Positions 25,407 through 34,244 of a stretch of DNA of 34,374 nt are shown in pieces. The notes beneath the pieces were generated by a model. The model searched no databases, was not told the DNA's origin, and saw only the letters and a program-made list of their open reading frames with translations. The translations under genes were made by a program, and so were the position numbers. Each line of letters starts with the position of its first letter. The first letter of the stretch is position 1. The stretch is from Polaribacter sp. (GTDB lineage: Bacteria; Bacteroidota; Bacteroidia; Flavobacteriales; Flavobacteriaceae), in contig JAOLXX010000019.1 in assembly GCA_028343155.1 (NCBI GenBank), positions 1-34,374 on the forward strand. The letters run 5' to 3'.

Positions 25407-25508
25407 TTATTTCTTGTTTTTTTGACTGGATACATATATATTCCATAAGGTTAAAGCCATATAAACAGTAAATATAATACCACCTACTATAAAAAATCCG
25501 CTATTCAT
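25407..25508 (-). CDS. 33-residue single-span membrane protein
   Basis: ATG 25508 encodes MNSGFFIVGGIIFTVYMALT, then LWNIYVSSQKNKK. One membrane helix (about residues 5-24) is followed by a short Lys-rich cytoplasmic tail. A longer in-frame reading upstream to 25655 gives unconvincing, non-hydrophobic sequence and overlaps the next gene in another frame. The start overlaps the stop of the upstream small ORF as ATGA, which supports both being real and co-translated. Function unknown. Confidence 0.5.
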   Translation of the reverse strand: MNSGFFIVGGIIFTVYMALTLWNIYVSSQKNKK

Positions 25509-25675
25509 GTTGTTCTTCTTTGTCTGATTGCTATTGCAAATAATAATATTGTTCCTGGCCAATGTGCAGAATATTGTGCTTCTGCTGTCATGCCCAAAAT
25601 TCCGTAACCTACTGAATATAACAAGCAAATGAATGCTAAAATAATCGGGTACCACTTTAAAATAAAACTTTTCAT
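25505..25675 (-). CDS. 56-residue membrane protein, overlapping the next small gene
   Basis: ATG 25675 to TGA 25505-25507 gives 56 residues: a Lys/Trp start (MKSFILKWYP), a hydrophobic segment IILAFICLLYSVGYGILGM, then AEAQYSAHWPG, a second hydrophobic stretch TILLFAIAI and the basic end RQRRTT. This looks like two membrane helices with a basic cytoplasmic tail. Its TGA overlaps the ATG of the 33-residue ORF (ATGA), the classic coupling overlap. No match to a family I know. Confidence 0.5.
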   Translation of the reverse strand: MKSFILKWYPIILAFICLLYSVGYGILGMTAEAQYSAHWPGTILLFAIAIRQRRTT

Positions 25676-26093
25676 CTTTTAATATATTATTTAAATTTCA
25701 TCACTAAGATAGTTCATCTGAGGATATTATTATAAAGAATTTGAATATTATTTTTAATACTATTGAAAATAATTGTTTTAGAATAGCGATCATTAATTTC
25801 GATTGGCCATTGGCGCTACTGCTATAAAATCTTCAGCTGTCAATACAATCACCATAACTGCTATCAAAATTACTTGAGAAAGAAGAATATAAAGACGGCT
25901 GGGATTTAGTAGGTGTACTTCACGATGAGAATAATAAATAGTTTATACGAAGAGGTAAAGGTTAGCCCTACAATGAAGTTTTAAAACGCTTAACAAAAAC
26001 TCTCTTTTAATATTATGCAACTAGCTTATTTAAAATGTTTTATTTTTTTGTGGGGATAATGCTAACCAATAAATTATTTTACGTGCTTGGGTT
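25676..26093. other. gene-poor stretch with a decayed reading frame
   Basis: No intact gene. On the plus strand near 25869-25990 a reading frame gives LLEKEEYKDGWDLVGVLHDE, then ENNK and a stop, continuing in frame as FIRRGKG, a stop, and PYNEVLKRL. This looks like a decayed coding fragment of unknown family. Nothing else recognised. Confidence 0.3.
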
Positions 26094-26594
26094 TCAGTGA
26101 ATGCCCTTTTCTATGAAGATAACCCTTAAAAGGAAGGTGTTAATATCTATTGGACCATCCTTAGGAATCTCAACTTTTTGATTTAGTTTTTCATCCAATA
26201 ATTTCATTCCTTCTTTCACATGATAATCTTCCATATAGGTCTAATACATTGGAGATGTTGATAGTGATTTATGGGATAACACCTTTTGAAGGATTTGTAA
26301 TGGAATTCCCGCTTTCAACATTATTGAACTTGTGGATCTCCGGGCACTGTGCCAGGTCCACTTTTTAATAATCTTTTATTCTTAACATGAACATATCTGT
26401 TTGATCTTATAATTGATTCTCACGTTAGATTTCATTGGAAGTAGTTTTTACATTGGATCTGAAAATCCCCATTAGTTAAAATATTTAATGATTTTAGTGC
26501 ATTCGATATCAGTGGAATGGATACTCTTGATTTAGATTTTTGTCTTATGGTTTTGATCCATATCATTCCCTCATCATCTGAGACCGTTGCAAGG
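26094..26594 (-). pseudogene. decayed tyrosine recombinase (phage-type integrase), C-terminal part
   Basis: Reading the minus strand gives integrase landmarks in scattered frames: DEGMIWIKTIRQKSKSRVSI (the beta strands before box II), then WHSARRSTSSIMLKAGIPLQ (the HxxR box), LSHKSLSTSPMY (box with the second His and the catalytic Tyr), and a tail EDYHVKEGMKLLDEKLNQ ending in a natural stop at 26094. A TAG (26241-26243) directly follows the catalytic Tyr codon and further stops and frameshifts break the upstream part. The N-terminal half is missing; the remnant ends where an IS-like remnant begins. It resembles the integrases of conjugative or mobilisable elements in this phylum. Confidence 0.78.
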
Positions 26595-26596
26595 GG

Positions 26597-27111
26597 TTAC
26601 ATAATTTTTCAAGATTTTGTATCTTTCATTTATTGAATTAATAGCACTCCCAACATTAGCCGATAGCATTTGCGACCTTCCTTCTCGTAAAATAAAACGC
26701 ACTTTTTTCACACAAATCAATACATCATTAGATTGGAATCCAATCATAGAAGTTTTAAAGCTACATTACACAAAAGGCAAAAGTACCACAGGAAAACCAA
26801 GCTACAGTGGTTTATTACTTTTTAAGATGAGTTTACTACAAACTTGGGATGGATTAAGCGATTATGAAGTAGAAGATCGAGTAAATGATAGCATATCCTT
26901 TAGTTTTTTTGTGGGTTAAATGTAGTTCAAGTGGCTCCAGATCATAGTACTTTATCTCGTTTTCGAAGCATGATGACCAAAGCAAAAGCTTTGGATATAC
27001 GATTTTGTAAAAAATAAATTTCAGTTAAAACCAACAGAACTCCATGAAAGGGTTACTTTCTATTGTGGTAGTTCAAATATGCTAAAAAAGTTAAAAGAAT
27101 TTATTATTTAA
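26597..27111 (+). mobile_element. remnant of an IS5-family-like insertion sequence
   Basis: From about 26617 the plus strand encodes the N-terminal part of an IS5-type transposase: DWNPIIEVLKLHYTKGKSTT, GKPSYSGLLLFKMSLLQTWD, GLSDYEVEDRVNDSISFSFF. A one-base frameshift near 26910 moves the reading to CGLNVVQVAPDHSTLSRFRS, which then ends at a stop near 27016. The catalytic DDE core is missing, so the element is dead. Sequence up to 27111 may be a further scrap (…MLKKLKEFII). Terminal inverted repeats could not be identified with confidence. Confidence 0.75.
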
Positions 27112-27139
27112 GACAAAAAAATGAATTAAATTTGGAATT

Positions 27140-30100
27140 ATGATTAAATATTTCAAATTTCAAAGCATTTTTCTTCTTGTATTTTTTAATGTCTGTATAA
27201 CGTTTGGTCAAAATTTTGAAAGAATTTCTAATAAAGAAGGGTTCAATCAAAATACGATCAACGATATAGAGCAAGATGAGTATGGCTTTTTATGGTATGG
27301 TACCCCCAATGGTTTAATAAAATATGATGGTTATGAATTTAAGACTTACACTACCCAATCTAAATCAAACCAATCTTTAAGCAGTAACTTTATATCAAAA
27401 CTCTATAACGGTAAAAATGGAATCTTATGGATTGGAACTAACCAAGGACTTAATTTTTATATTCATTCTTTAGAGAAATTTATAAGAGTAACATTAAGTG
27501 AAAGTTTATTAGTAACTAAAATAACCCAAGATGCTCTTGGGAATATTTGGTTTTCTGGAAAAAATCAATTGTATAAATGTAAGGTTATCGACAGAAAAAA
27601 AGGATTATTAGAAGTTTCCAATAATCTTTTACCTTCAACTTTCAAAAATAATATATTTGACTTTACATTTAAAAACAAAGAAACCATACTACTTGCAACT
27701 GATAACGGTTTAACAAAAGTTGTTTTAGATGCTCAAGACCAAAAAGTAAAATCAATTGTAGATTTTAAGACATTTCAAAATAAATCTATAAAAAGCATTC
27801 TAAAGGTTAAAGATTTTTTCTTGATTGGAAGTGAAAAAGGTGTTTCTAAAATTGCAATTTATGATAACGATGTACATTTAGTAAATGACTTTAATCACTT
27901 AAATAAAAATCTTTCTATAAAATCTGTTTTAAATGTAAACGACATTCTAAATGATAATTTAGGCGTAATTTGGATTGCAACAAAAAATAATGGATTATAT
28001 AAGTATGATGAAGTAAAAGAAGTTTTACAGCATTTTAAATTCAACCCAAAAAATAAACTAGGTATAAGCAGCAACCAAATAAATACATTGTATAAAGATG
28101 ATTTTGGTGTATTATGGATTGGTACTGCACAAGGTGGAATTAATAAACTAGACATACATCAAAAGAAATTTATTAATTATACGCACAATCCTTATGATAA
28201 TAAATCTTTGTCAGGCAACCTTGTTACTGCAGTTTTAGAAGACAATAACGGAAAATTATGGTTGTCTGCTTATAATGCACCTTTGTTTAGAAGTACAACT
28301 TCTGTAACAGAAAAAACCGTAAACAATCTTAAATTTGAAAACTTAGGAATTGAAAAACTTTTAGTAGAAAACGATTTTGTAAGATGTATTTATGAAGATA
28401 AAAAAGGGTTTATATGGATTGGTTCAGATTTTTCTTTACTAGTTTATAATCCTAATAATAATAAGATTAAAAAAGTTAATTTTAATTACAATAAAGTTTC
28501 CTATTCAGAAATTTCGATTAGAGTAATTTCAGAAACCGAAACTAATGAAATCATTTTTTCAGGAAACAAAATTTTAACGGTAAAAAACCCGTGGAAAGAA
28601 ATGAGGAAGCCTTCAGTTAATTTAACTGTAAAAGCCATTTTTGATTTAGGAAAAAACCGTGCAAAAACCATCTTAAAGGATACAGATAACGTTTTTTGGA
28701 TTGGTACAAACCAAGGAATACTTAAAATTACTTATGCTGGCGATAAATTTATTTTAACCGACGAGCTTACTAGCAATGCAGAGGAAAATAAATTAAGCTA
28801 TAATAATATTTTTTCTCTGTATAAGAACGATACTACACTTTGGGTGGGTACTTTTGGTGGAGGTCTAAATAAAATTACTTTCAATAAAAATAAAAAATCA
28901 ACCAAAGTAAAATATTTCAGAAAAAACGATGTGTTGCCAGACGATGCTATATATAGTATTCTTAAATCTAAAGACTCTATCCTTTGGTTAAGTACAGATA
29001 TGGGTTTGGTAAAGTTTAATACCTTTAATGAAGCTGTAAATGTATACGATGTAAGAGATGGTTTGTCTCAAAATAATTTTAGACAAGGTGCTTATTTTAA
29101 AGGAAAATCTGGCTATTTTTATTTTGGAGGCTTAAATGGCTTAACCGTTTTTAAGCCAGAAGAAATTTTGGTAAATAAACAACCTCCTAAAATTTTAATT
29201 TCTGGGCTATCTATAAATAATAAGCCCATTAAAATTGGCGAAAAGTTTAATGATAAAATTGTTCTTGAAAAATCTATTTCGGAAATTGAGGAGTTTTCAA
29301 TAAGCCAAAAAGCGCAAATAATTTCTTTTAATGTAGTTGCAAAACATACGTCAATTCCTTCAAAAAATAGAATCGCGTATAGGTTAGAAGGTTTTAATGA
29401 TACTTGGATAGAAACTGAAGAAGGTAAAGAGGTAATTACTTATACAAACCTATCTGCAGGAAGTTACAAATTTGAGATAAAAGCTAGCAATGTAGATGGT
29501 ATTTGGGGGCAAAGCAAAACACTACGCTTACATGTTTTACCTCCTTGGTATGAAACAATTTGGAGTTTTATATTGTTTTCAGTAATTGTTATTTCGACAG
29601 TGGTTTATGTAATGTTTTACTTTTTAAAACATCAAAAATTAAAGGAAAGATTAAAATACGAAGAATTAGATAAAGAAAGAATAGAAATTGTAAACCAAGG
29701 AAAATTTAGGTATTTCACGAACTTGTCGCATGAATTTAGAACTCCATTAACATTAATTGCAGGTCCTTTAGAGCGTGTTATAGAGGAAAATTCTGATAAT
29801 AAGTATTTAGCTATTATTCAAAAAAACACAAAAAGGCTTTTAAGTTTAGTCGATCAGTTAATTACTTTTCGTCAAGCAGAACAAGGTTTTATAGATTTAA
29901 ATCTTGTAAAATATACCTTAGGAGATTTTATATATCCTACAACAGAAGCTTTTGAAAATTATGCTTTAGAAAAAAATATTAATTTTTTTTATAAAGTAAC
30001 CCAACCTAATGAAGAAATAATCATTGACGTAGAAAAAGTAGAGCGAATTATTTTTAATTTATTGTCTAACGCATTTAAAAATACACCTTCTCAAGGAACC

Positions 30101-31261
30101 ATTAGTATAGAGGCAGGAATACATTACGTAGAAAAAGAGAAAATAATAGAAATAAGCGTAGTGGATTCTGGAAAGGGAATTCCAGAAGAAAATTTAAAAA
30201 ACATTTTTGAGCGTTTTTATCAACTAGGAAATTCAGAAAATGAAGTAAGTGGTGGTGGTATTGGTTTAGCATTTTGTAAATCTCTTATAAAACTTTTACA
30301 AGGAGAAATAGCTGCAAAAAGCACACCTGGTGTAGAAACTCGTTTTACAATTAAAATTCCATCAAAAGAGTTAAAAGATTTCGATATTAAAACAAATCAA
30401 GAATCAAAAAAGTCTTTTATTAAGAACTGGGTTCCTTTATCAAATGAAATTATTAATATAGAAGAACAATTAATGTATGCTAATGAAAAAAAAGAATATG
30501 CTATTCTTATTGTAGAAAATGAGTTGGATATACAGCATTTTTTATTCAGTACGTTGTCAGAAAAATATGATATTACAATAGCTAACAACGGAGTAGAGGG
30601 TTTAGAAAAAATAAAAATAAAAACTCCAGATTTAGTGATAAGTGATGTAATGATGCCAGAAATGGATGGTTATGAGCTTTGTAATAAAATAAAGTCAGAT
30701 TCTAAAACATGTCATATTCCTGTATTACTTTTAACAGCATTAGGGGCAAATGAAGATATTGTAAAAGGTTTGGAGTTTGGTGCAGATGAATATGTAAGCA
30801 AACCATTTTCAATTAAGCATTTAGAGCTTAGGGTAAGTAAATTAATAAAAAATAGCGTTCAGCTAAAAGAGTATTTTGCCAAAAATAGTGATTTACCTAA
30901 AGAAAAAGACATTATAGAAATTTCTACGAAAGACCAAGAGTTTTTAGAGAAAATTATAGAAATGATAGAAAAAAATCTTTCCAATTCTAATTTTGGTGTA
31001 GAAGAGTTGTCAAAAGAAATTGGTTTAAGTACTTCTCACTTTTATAGAAGATTAAAGCAATTAACAGGGCAAGTGCCCAATGTGTACATTAGAAATTTTA
31101 GATTACAACGTGCTGCAAAACTTTTAAGCAGTAATCAGGGGTATAATGTGGCTCAAGTGATGTATCAAATAGGTATAGAATCGAACTCTTATTTCTCTTC
31201 ATCTTTTAAAAAATTGCATGGTATCTCTCCTTCAGAATACCTTAAAAAACACTCAAGTTAA
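27140..31261 (+). CDS. hybrid two-component system regulator (SusR-like HTCS)
   Basis: A 1373-residue one-protein signalling system. Order: signal peptide (1-24, ending TFGQ); periplasmic beta-propeller repeats (WIGTNQG / LWIGTAQGG type) to about 690; a Y_Y_Y domain (about 730-795); one membrane helix (about 807-832); HisKA with phospho-acceptor His864 in LSHEFRTPLTL; HATPase (NLLSNAFKNTP, DSGKGIPEE, GGGIGLAF); a receiver with Asp1169 in ISDVMMPEMDGYE, TA and KPF; and a C-terminal AraC-type HTH (about 1280-1370). Such proteins sense glycans in the periplasm and switch on nearby polysaccharide-use genes. In the receiver, the second acidic metal ligand usually seen as VEDN is VENE here (Asn1127). 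The target is probably downstream. A weak -7 box (TAAATTTG, 27127-27134) is too close to the ATG to be convincing. Confidence 0.95.
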   Translation: MIKYFKFQSIFLLVFFNVCITFGQNFERISNKEGFNQNTINDIEQDEYGFLWYGTPNGLIKYDGYEFKTYTTQSKSNQSLSSNFISKLYNGKNGILWIGTNQGLNFYIHSLEKFIRVTLSESLLVTKITQDALGNIWFSGKNQLYKCKVIDRKKGLLEVSNNLLPSTFKNNIFDFTFKNKETILLATDNGLTKVVLDAQDQKVKSIVDFKTFQNKSIKSILKVKDFFLIGSEKGVSKIAIYDNDVHLVNDFNHLNKNLSIKSVLNVNDILNDNLGVIWIATKNNGLYKYDEVKEVLQHFKFNPKNKLGISSNQINTLYKDDFGVLWIGTAQGGINKLDIHQKKFINYTHNPYDNKSLSGNLVTAVLEDNNGKLWLSAYNAPLFRSTTSVTEKTVNNLKFENLGIEKLLVENDFVRCIYEDKKGFIWIGSDFSLLVYNPNNNKIKKVNFNYNKVSYSEISIRVISETETNEIIFSGNKILTVKNPWKEMRKPSVNLTVKAIFDLGKNRAKTILKDTDNVFWIGTNQGILKITYAGDKFILTDELTSNAEENKLSYNNIFSLYKNDTTLWVGTFGGGLNKITFNKNKKSTKVKYFRKNDVLPDDAIYSILKSKDSILWLSTDMGLVKFNTFNEAVNVYDVRDGLSQNNFRQGAYFKGKSGYFYFGGLNGLTVFKPEEILVNKQPPKILISGLSINNKPIKIGEKFNDKIVLEKSISEIEEFSISQKAQIISFNVVAKHTSIPSKNRIAYRLEGFNDTWIETEEGKEVITYTNLSAGSYKFEIKASNVDGIWGQSKTLRLHVLPPWYETIWSFILFSVIVISTVVYVMFYFLKHQKLKERLKYEELDKERIEIVNQGKFRYFTNLSHEFRTPLTLIAGPLERVIEENSDNKYLAIIQKNTKRLLSLVDQLITFRQAEQGFIDLNLVKYTLGDFIYPTTEAFENYALEKNINFFYKVTQPNEEIIIDVEKVERIIFNLLSNAFKNTPSQGTISIEAGIHYVEKEKIIEISVVDSGKGIPEENLKNIFERFYQLGNSENEVSGGGIGLAFCKSLIKLLQGEIAAKSTPGVETRFTIKIPSKELKDFDIKTNQESKKSFIKNWVPLSNEIINIEEQLMYANEKKEYAILIVENELDIQHFLFSTLSEKYDITIANNGVEGLEKIKIKTPDLVISDVMMPEMDGYELCNKIKSDSKTCHIPVLLLTALGANEDIVKGLEFGADEYVSKPFSIKHLELRVSKLIKNSVQLKEYFAKNSDLPKEKDIIEISTKDQEFLEKIIEMIEKNLSNSNFGVEELSKEIGLSTSHFYRRLKQLTGQVPNVYIRNFRLQRAAKLLSSNQGYNVAQVMYQIGIESNSYFSSSFKKLHGISPSEYLKKHSS

Positions 31262-31605
31262 TTTTATAATATTATAGATACGACGTCAATTTACTAATTT
31301 GGAAGCAAATATGTGTTTGCAATTTCACACTTCAAGATATATTAAAATCTTTTAGGAAAAATAAAAACAATATTACCTCATTAAAGTTTTATTATAAACC
31401 AAATAAACATAAAATCTTACACTTGTTTTTTTGATTTCGATTAGAAAAACGGGGCGCTCAATTATCTTCAGAGGGTTTCAAACACTTTAAAACTAACTGT
31501 TTTGCTATAAAAGTAGATTTAAGCAAGATTATGGGCTATATGAGCAATGTATAAAAACATGTATAGACTATCTTTGAGAAATTATTAACTAAAAATTATT
31601 AAATT
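31262..31605 (+). other. intergenic region, probable control region of the T9SS protein gene
   Basis: No gene seen in these 344 bases. It lies between an HTCS regulator and a secreted-protein gene, so it is the natural place for the regulator's binding site, but I could not identify a convincing repeat. A -7-like box is given separately. Confidence 0.4.
31569..31576 (+). promoter_or_regulatory. putative -7 box of the T9SS protein gene
   Basis: TATCTTTG fits TAnnTTTG and lies 30 bases before the ATG at 31606. No TTG is seen about 20 bases upstream, which fits a promoter that needs an activator such as the adjacent HTCS; that link is inference. Confidence 0.45.
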
Positions 31606-33819
31606 ATGAAGTTAAAATTACTTATTCTTTTAACATTTTTTGAAGTTGTAAATATTTTTTCGCAATATCAAACAGCAACTTTAACAATACCCTCAGGAAC
31701 CTATACTCCAGATAGTTCTGGTAATATGACTTTTGAAACTGGAACTTTAACACATGAAGGGGCAACATTTACTTTAAAAGTTACTATAGCTGCTAAGAGT
31801 TCTATAGATGGAGAAGGTGCTTCTACAACACTTATACCGCAAGGTATTATGTCTGATGGGACAACTTGGGCTGTAACTTATACAGATCCAAACATGATTA
31901 TTGCTGATGATAATGCTATTTCTTTTGATGCTGATTTTAGAGATGAAGCTACAGTAAGCTCAATTGTAGTTACTAATTTTATAGCAAATGATTCAGGATA
32001 TACTGCTGTTGATATTACAGAAATACATTTTAAGTCTATAGCTGTTAATATTGCAAATAATAAGTTTGATAGAGTAGAATTTTATATTAATGATGGTGAC
32101 CTTGTAAATTTAGGTAAATTACCATCGTCCCCAGAAGTGATAACTTTTGAAGATGAATATGTTAAAGCGGATGGTTCAACTGTAATACTAAGTAATGAAG
32201 CTGTTACTGCTTTTAGACTTAGTAATAATTTTACAAATCAATCAAGTGGTAATAGAATATCTGCAGGAGAAATTATAATAGCTTATAAATTTGAATTATC
32301 AACTACTTGGACAGGTGCAAACAGTTCAGTTTGGACTGATACTGGAAACTGGTCAAATGGTTTGCCTACAGCTAGTGTAGATGCTATTATTCCAAGTGGT
32401 TTAACTAATCAACCAGTTATTAATTCAGCAGTAGCGGTAAATAATCTTTCGGTAAATGCAGCAAGCACACTTACAGTAGCAAGTGGAGGTTCATTAATAG
32501 TAAATGGTTCTTCTTCAGGGGAGGTAATCTATAAAAGGACATTAACTTCTAAAGCAGGAGACGCTAATGGCTGGCACTTAATATCTTCTCCAGTAGCTGG
32601 TCAAATTTATAATAATAATTATGCTACAACCAATAATCTAGCAACAAGTACAACAGATAATACTAGAAGAGGTTTAGCTACATTTAATGACGCTAACGAC
32701 CCTAAATTTGACTATTTATTAACAAATGATAATAATGCAGGAACTTTTATATCAGGTATTGGTTATTCTGCAAAAAGAGGTAGTGGTGGTCAAATTATAT
32801 TTGAAGGTACTATAAATACAGCAGATGTAAATGATGTTGCTGTTTCTGCTTCAGCAGATGGTTATGTTTTGTTAGGAGTGCCGTATACTTCGTATACGAG
32901 TAGTAAAACTTTTTTAGAGGCTAATACAAATTTAGACCAATCTCAAATTTGGGTTTGGGAACAAGGTGATCCAACAGGTGGTAATTATATCGCAGAAATT
33001 GCAGCAAATGATTTTAAGCTAGCTCCAGGTCAAGGGTTTTTTGTTAAAAAAGCGAATACTGTTGCTACTGTTGATTTTGCAAAATCTAATCAGACATCAA
33101 ATGATACAGATACTTTTAAAAAATCTTCAAAAACAGAAGTTAAACTGCTATTAAGTGACGGTGAAAACAATCGTTTTGCAAAATTAAATTATGCAGACAA
33201 TGTAACTAAAGGTTTTGATACAGGATGGGAAGGAGAAACTTTTGGAGGTGTAAAAAATAGTTTTGATGTGTTTTCTCAATTAGTAGAAGATAACAATGGT
33301 AAAAATTATCAAGTACAATCTTTACCAATATCAGAAATGGAATCTATGATTGTTCCTTTAGGTGTAAAAGCAGCAGCAAATAAAGAAATTATCTTTTCTG
33401 CAACTTCTCTAAATTTACCTTCTGGAGTTAAAGTTGTTATAGAAGATAGAGCAAACAATGTTTTTACAAATTTAGATGAAGGCAATTATAAAATCACGTT
33501 AACAGAAGCTGCTGACGGAGTGGGTAGATTTTATTTACATACATCTTCTAAATCTGCTTTAAGCGTAGATAATAATGCAGCGTTAAATAGTATTAGCATA
33601 TATAAATCAAGTGCAACTACTTTAAAAATTGCAGGTTTATCTCAAGGAAATGCAAAAGTAAATATTTTTAACATTCTAGGTAAAAAAGTATTCAATACAA
33701 GTTTTAAAGTTAACACAACAGTAAAAAATATTGCTTTACCAGATTTATCAACAGGTGTTTATATAGTTCAACTTCAAACAGCAACGGGAAGATTGAATAA
33801 GAAAATTATTTTAGAATAA
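31606..33819 (+). CDS. T9SS-exported surface/secreted protein
   Basis: A 737-residue protein with a signal peptide (…LTFFEVVNIFSQ) and a type A C-terminal sorting domain for the type IX secretion system (about residues 665-737): LNSISIYKSSATTLKI, then VNIFNILGKKVFN, LSTGVYIVQLQT and a terminal basic-hydrophobic GRLNKKIILE. Residues about 235-310 resemble the TWTGANSSVWTDTGNWSNG segment that often precedes large surface domains. The N-terminal about 220 residues are beta-rich and unrecognised. No catalytic motif is visible. The export route is well supported; the function is not. It lies directly downstream of the HTCS and may be its target. Confidence 0.87.
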   Translation: MKLKLLILLTFFEVVNIFSQYQTATLTIPSGTYTPDSSGNMTFETGTLTHEGATFTLKVTIAAKSSIDGEGASTTLIPQGIMSDGTTWAVTYTDPNMIIADDNAISFDADFRDEATVSSIVVTNFIANDSGYTAVDITEIHFKSIAVNIANNKFDRVEFYINDGDLVNLGKLPSSPEVITFEDEYVKADGSTVILSNEAVTAFRLSNNFTNQSSGNRISAGEIIIAYKFELSTTWTGANSSVWTDTGNWSNGLPTASVDAIIPSGLTNQPVINSAVAVNNLSVNAASTLTVASGGSLIVNGSSSGEVIYKRTLTSKAGDANGWHLISSPVAGQIYNNNYATTNNLATSTTDNTRRGLATFNDANDPKFDYLLTNDNNAGTFISGIGYSAKRGSGGQIIFEGTINTADVNDVAVSASADGYVLLGVPYTSYTSSKTFLEANTNLDQSQIWVWEQGDPTGGNYIAEIAANDFKLAPGQGFFVKKANTVATVDFAKSNQTSNDTDTFKKSSKTEVKLLLSDGENNRFAKLNYADNVTKGFDTGWEGETFGGVKNSFDVFSQLVEDNNGKNYQVQSLPISEMESMIVPLGVKAAANKEIIFSATSLNLPSGVKVVIEDRANNVFTNLDEGNYKITLTEAADGVGRFYLHTSSKSALSVDNNAALNSISIYKSSATTLKIAGLSQGNAKVNIFNILGKKVFNTSFKVNTTVKNIALPDLSTGVYIVQLQTATGRLNKKIILE

Positions 33820-33855
33820 TTAAAAAAAAACATCAACTTTAAACAATAGAATATC

Positions 33856-34035
33856 ATGAAAAACAATATAAAAAACACCAACAATAAAGAGCAAAATATT
33901 AATAGAAAAGACGCTATAAAAAAAATAGGAAGTTATGGTAAATATGCAGCGTTAACAGCTTTAGGAACCTATATGATTTTAAACCCACAGAAAGCTCAAG
34001 CACAAAGTCCAGAAGCTCCTGGAGCAGGGTTTTAA
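33856..34035 (+). CDS. 59-residue Tat-like small exported protein
   Basis: ATG 33856 to TAA 34033-34035. After an Asn/Lys-rich head comes RKDAIKKIGSYGKYAALTAL, GTYMILNPQKAQAQ and the short end SPEAPGAGF. RKDAIKKIG resembles a weakened twin-arginine motif (SRRDFLKK type), followed by a hydrophobic stretch and an AQA cleavage-like site. Cleavage would leave a mature peptide of only about ten residues. It lies 36 bases after the T9SS protein gene and before a strong terminator, so it is probably co-transcribed. I recall similar short ORFs in other Bacteroidota but no function. Confidence 0.7.
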   Translation: MKNNIKNTNNKEQNINRKDAIKKIGSYGKYAALTALGTYMILNPQKAQAQSPEAPGAGF

Positions 34036-34050
34036 TAAAAAGAAATAATA

Positions 34051-34070
34051 GGCTATCGTATTTAATAGCC
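34051..34070 (+). other. small hairpin after the 59-residue gene
   Basis: GGCTAT (34051-34056) pairs with ATAGCC (34065-34070) across an 8-base loop. No T tract follows, so it is not a terminator by itself. It may be an RNA 3'-end stabilising structure. Confidence 0.35.
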
Positions 34071-34088
34071 TTGCAGAATAGATATATT

Positions 34089-34120
34089 AAAGGTAGTGAT
34101 TAACAATCACTACCTTTTTT
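34089..34120 (+). terminator. intrinsic terminator of the T9SS/small-protein transcript
   Basis: AAAGGTAGTGATT (34089-34101) and AATCACTACCTTT (34105-34117) form a perfect 13-bp stem with loop AAC, followed by further T residues to 34120. The A and T tracts at both ends allow action in either direction. Confidence 0.9.
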
Positions 34121-34244
34121 GGTTTTAGATAGTTTTCTTTGGCTTGTATTGCTTCATTTTTGGTCTGTATATAATAAAGCGCTAACTTCTAAAACTAGTG
34201 TAAATTTCTGGTTAATATGCGCTTAATTTCAACATCGTTTTTTG

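Noticed and set aside
25509..25655. N-terminal extension of the 33-residue membrane ORF to 82 residues
   Set aside because: The extra sequence is not protein-like and lies out of frame inside the 56-residue ORF, whose stop overlaps the ATG at 25508.
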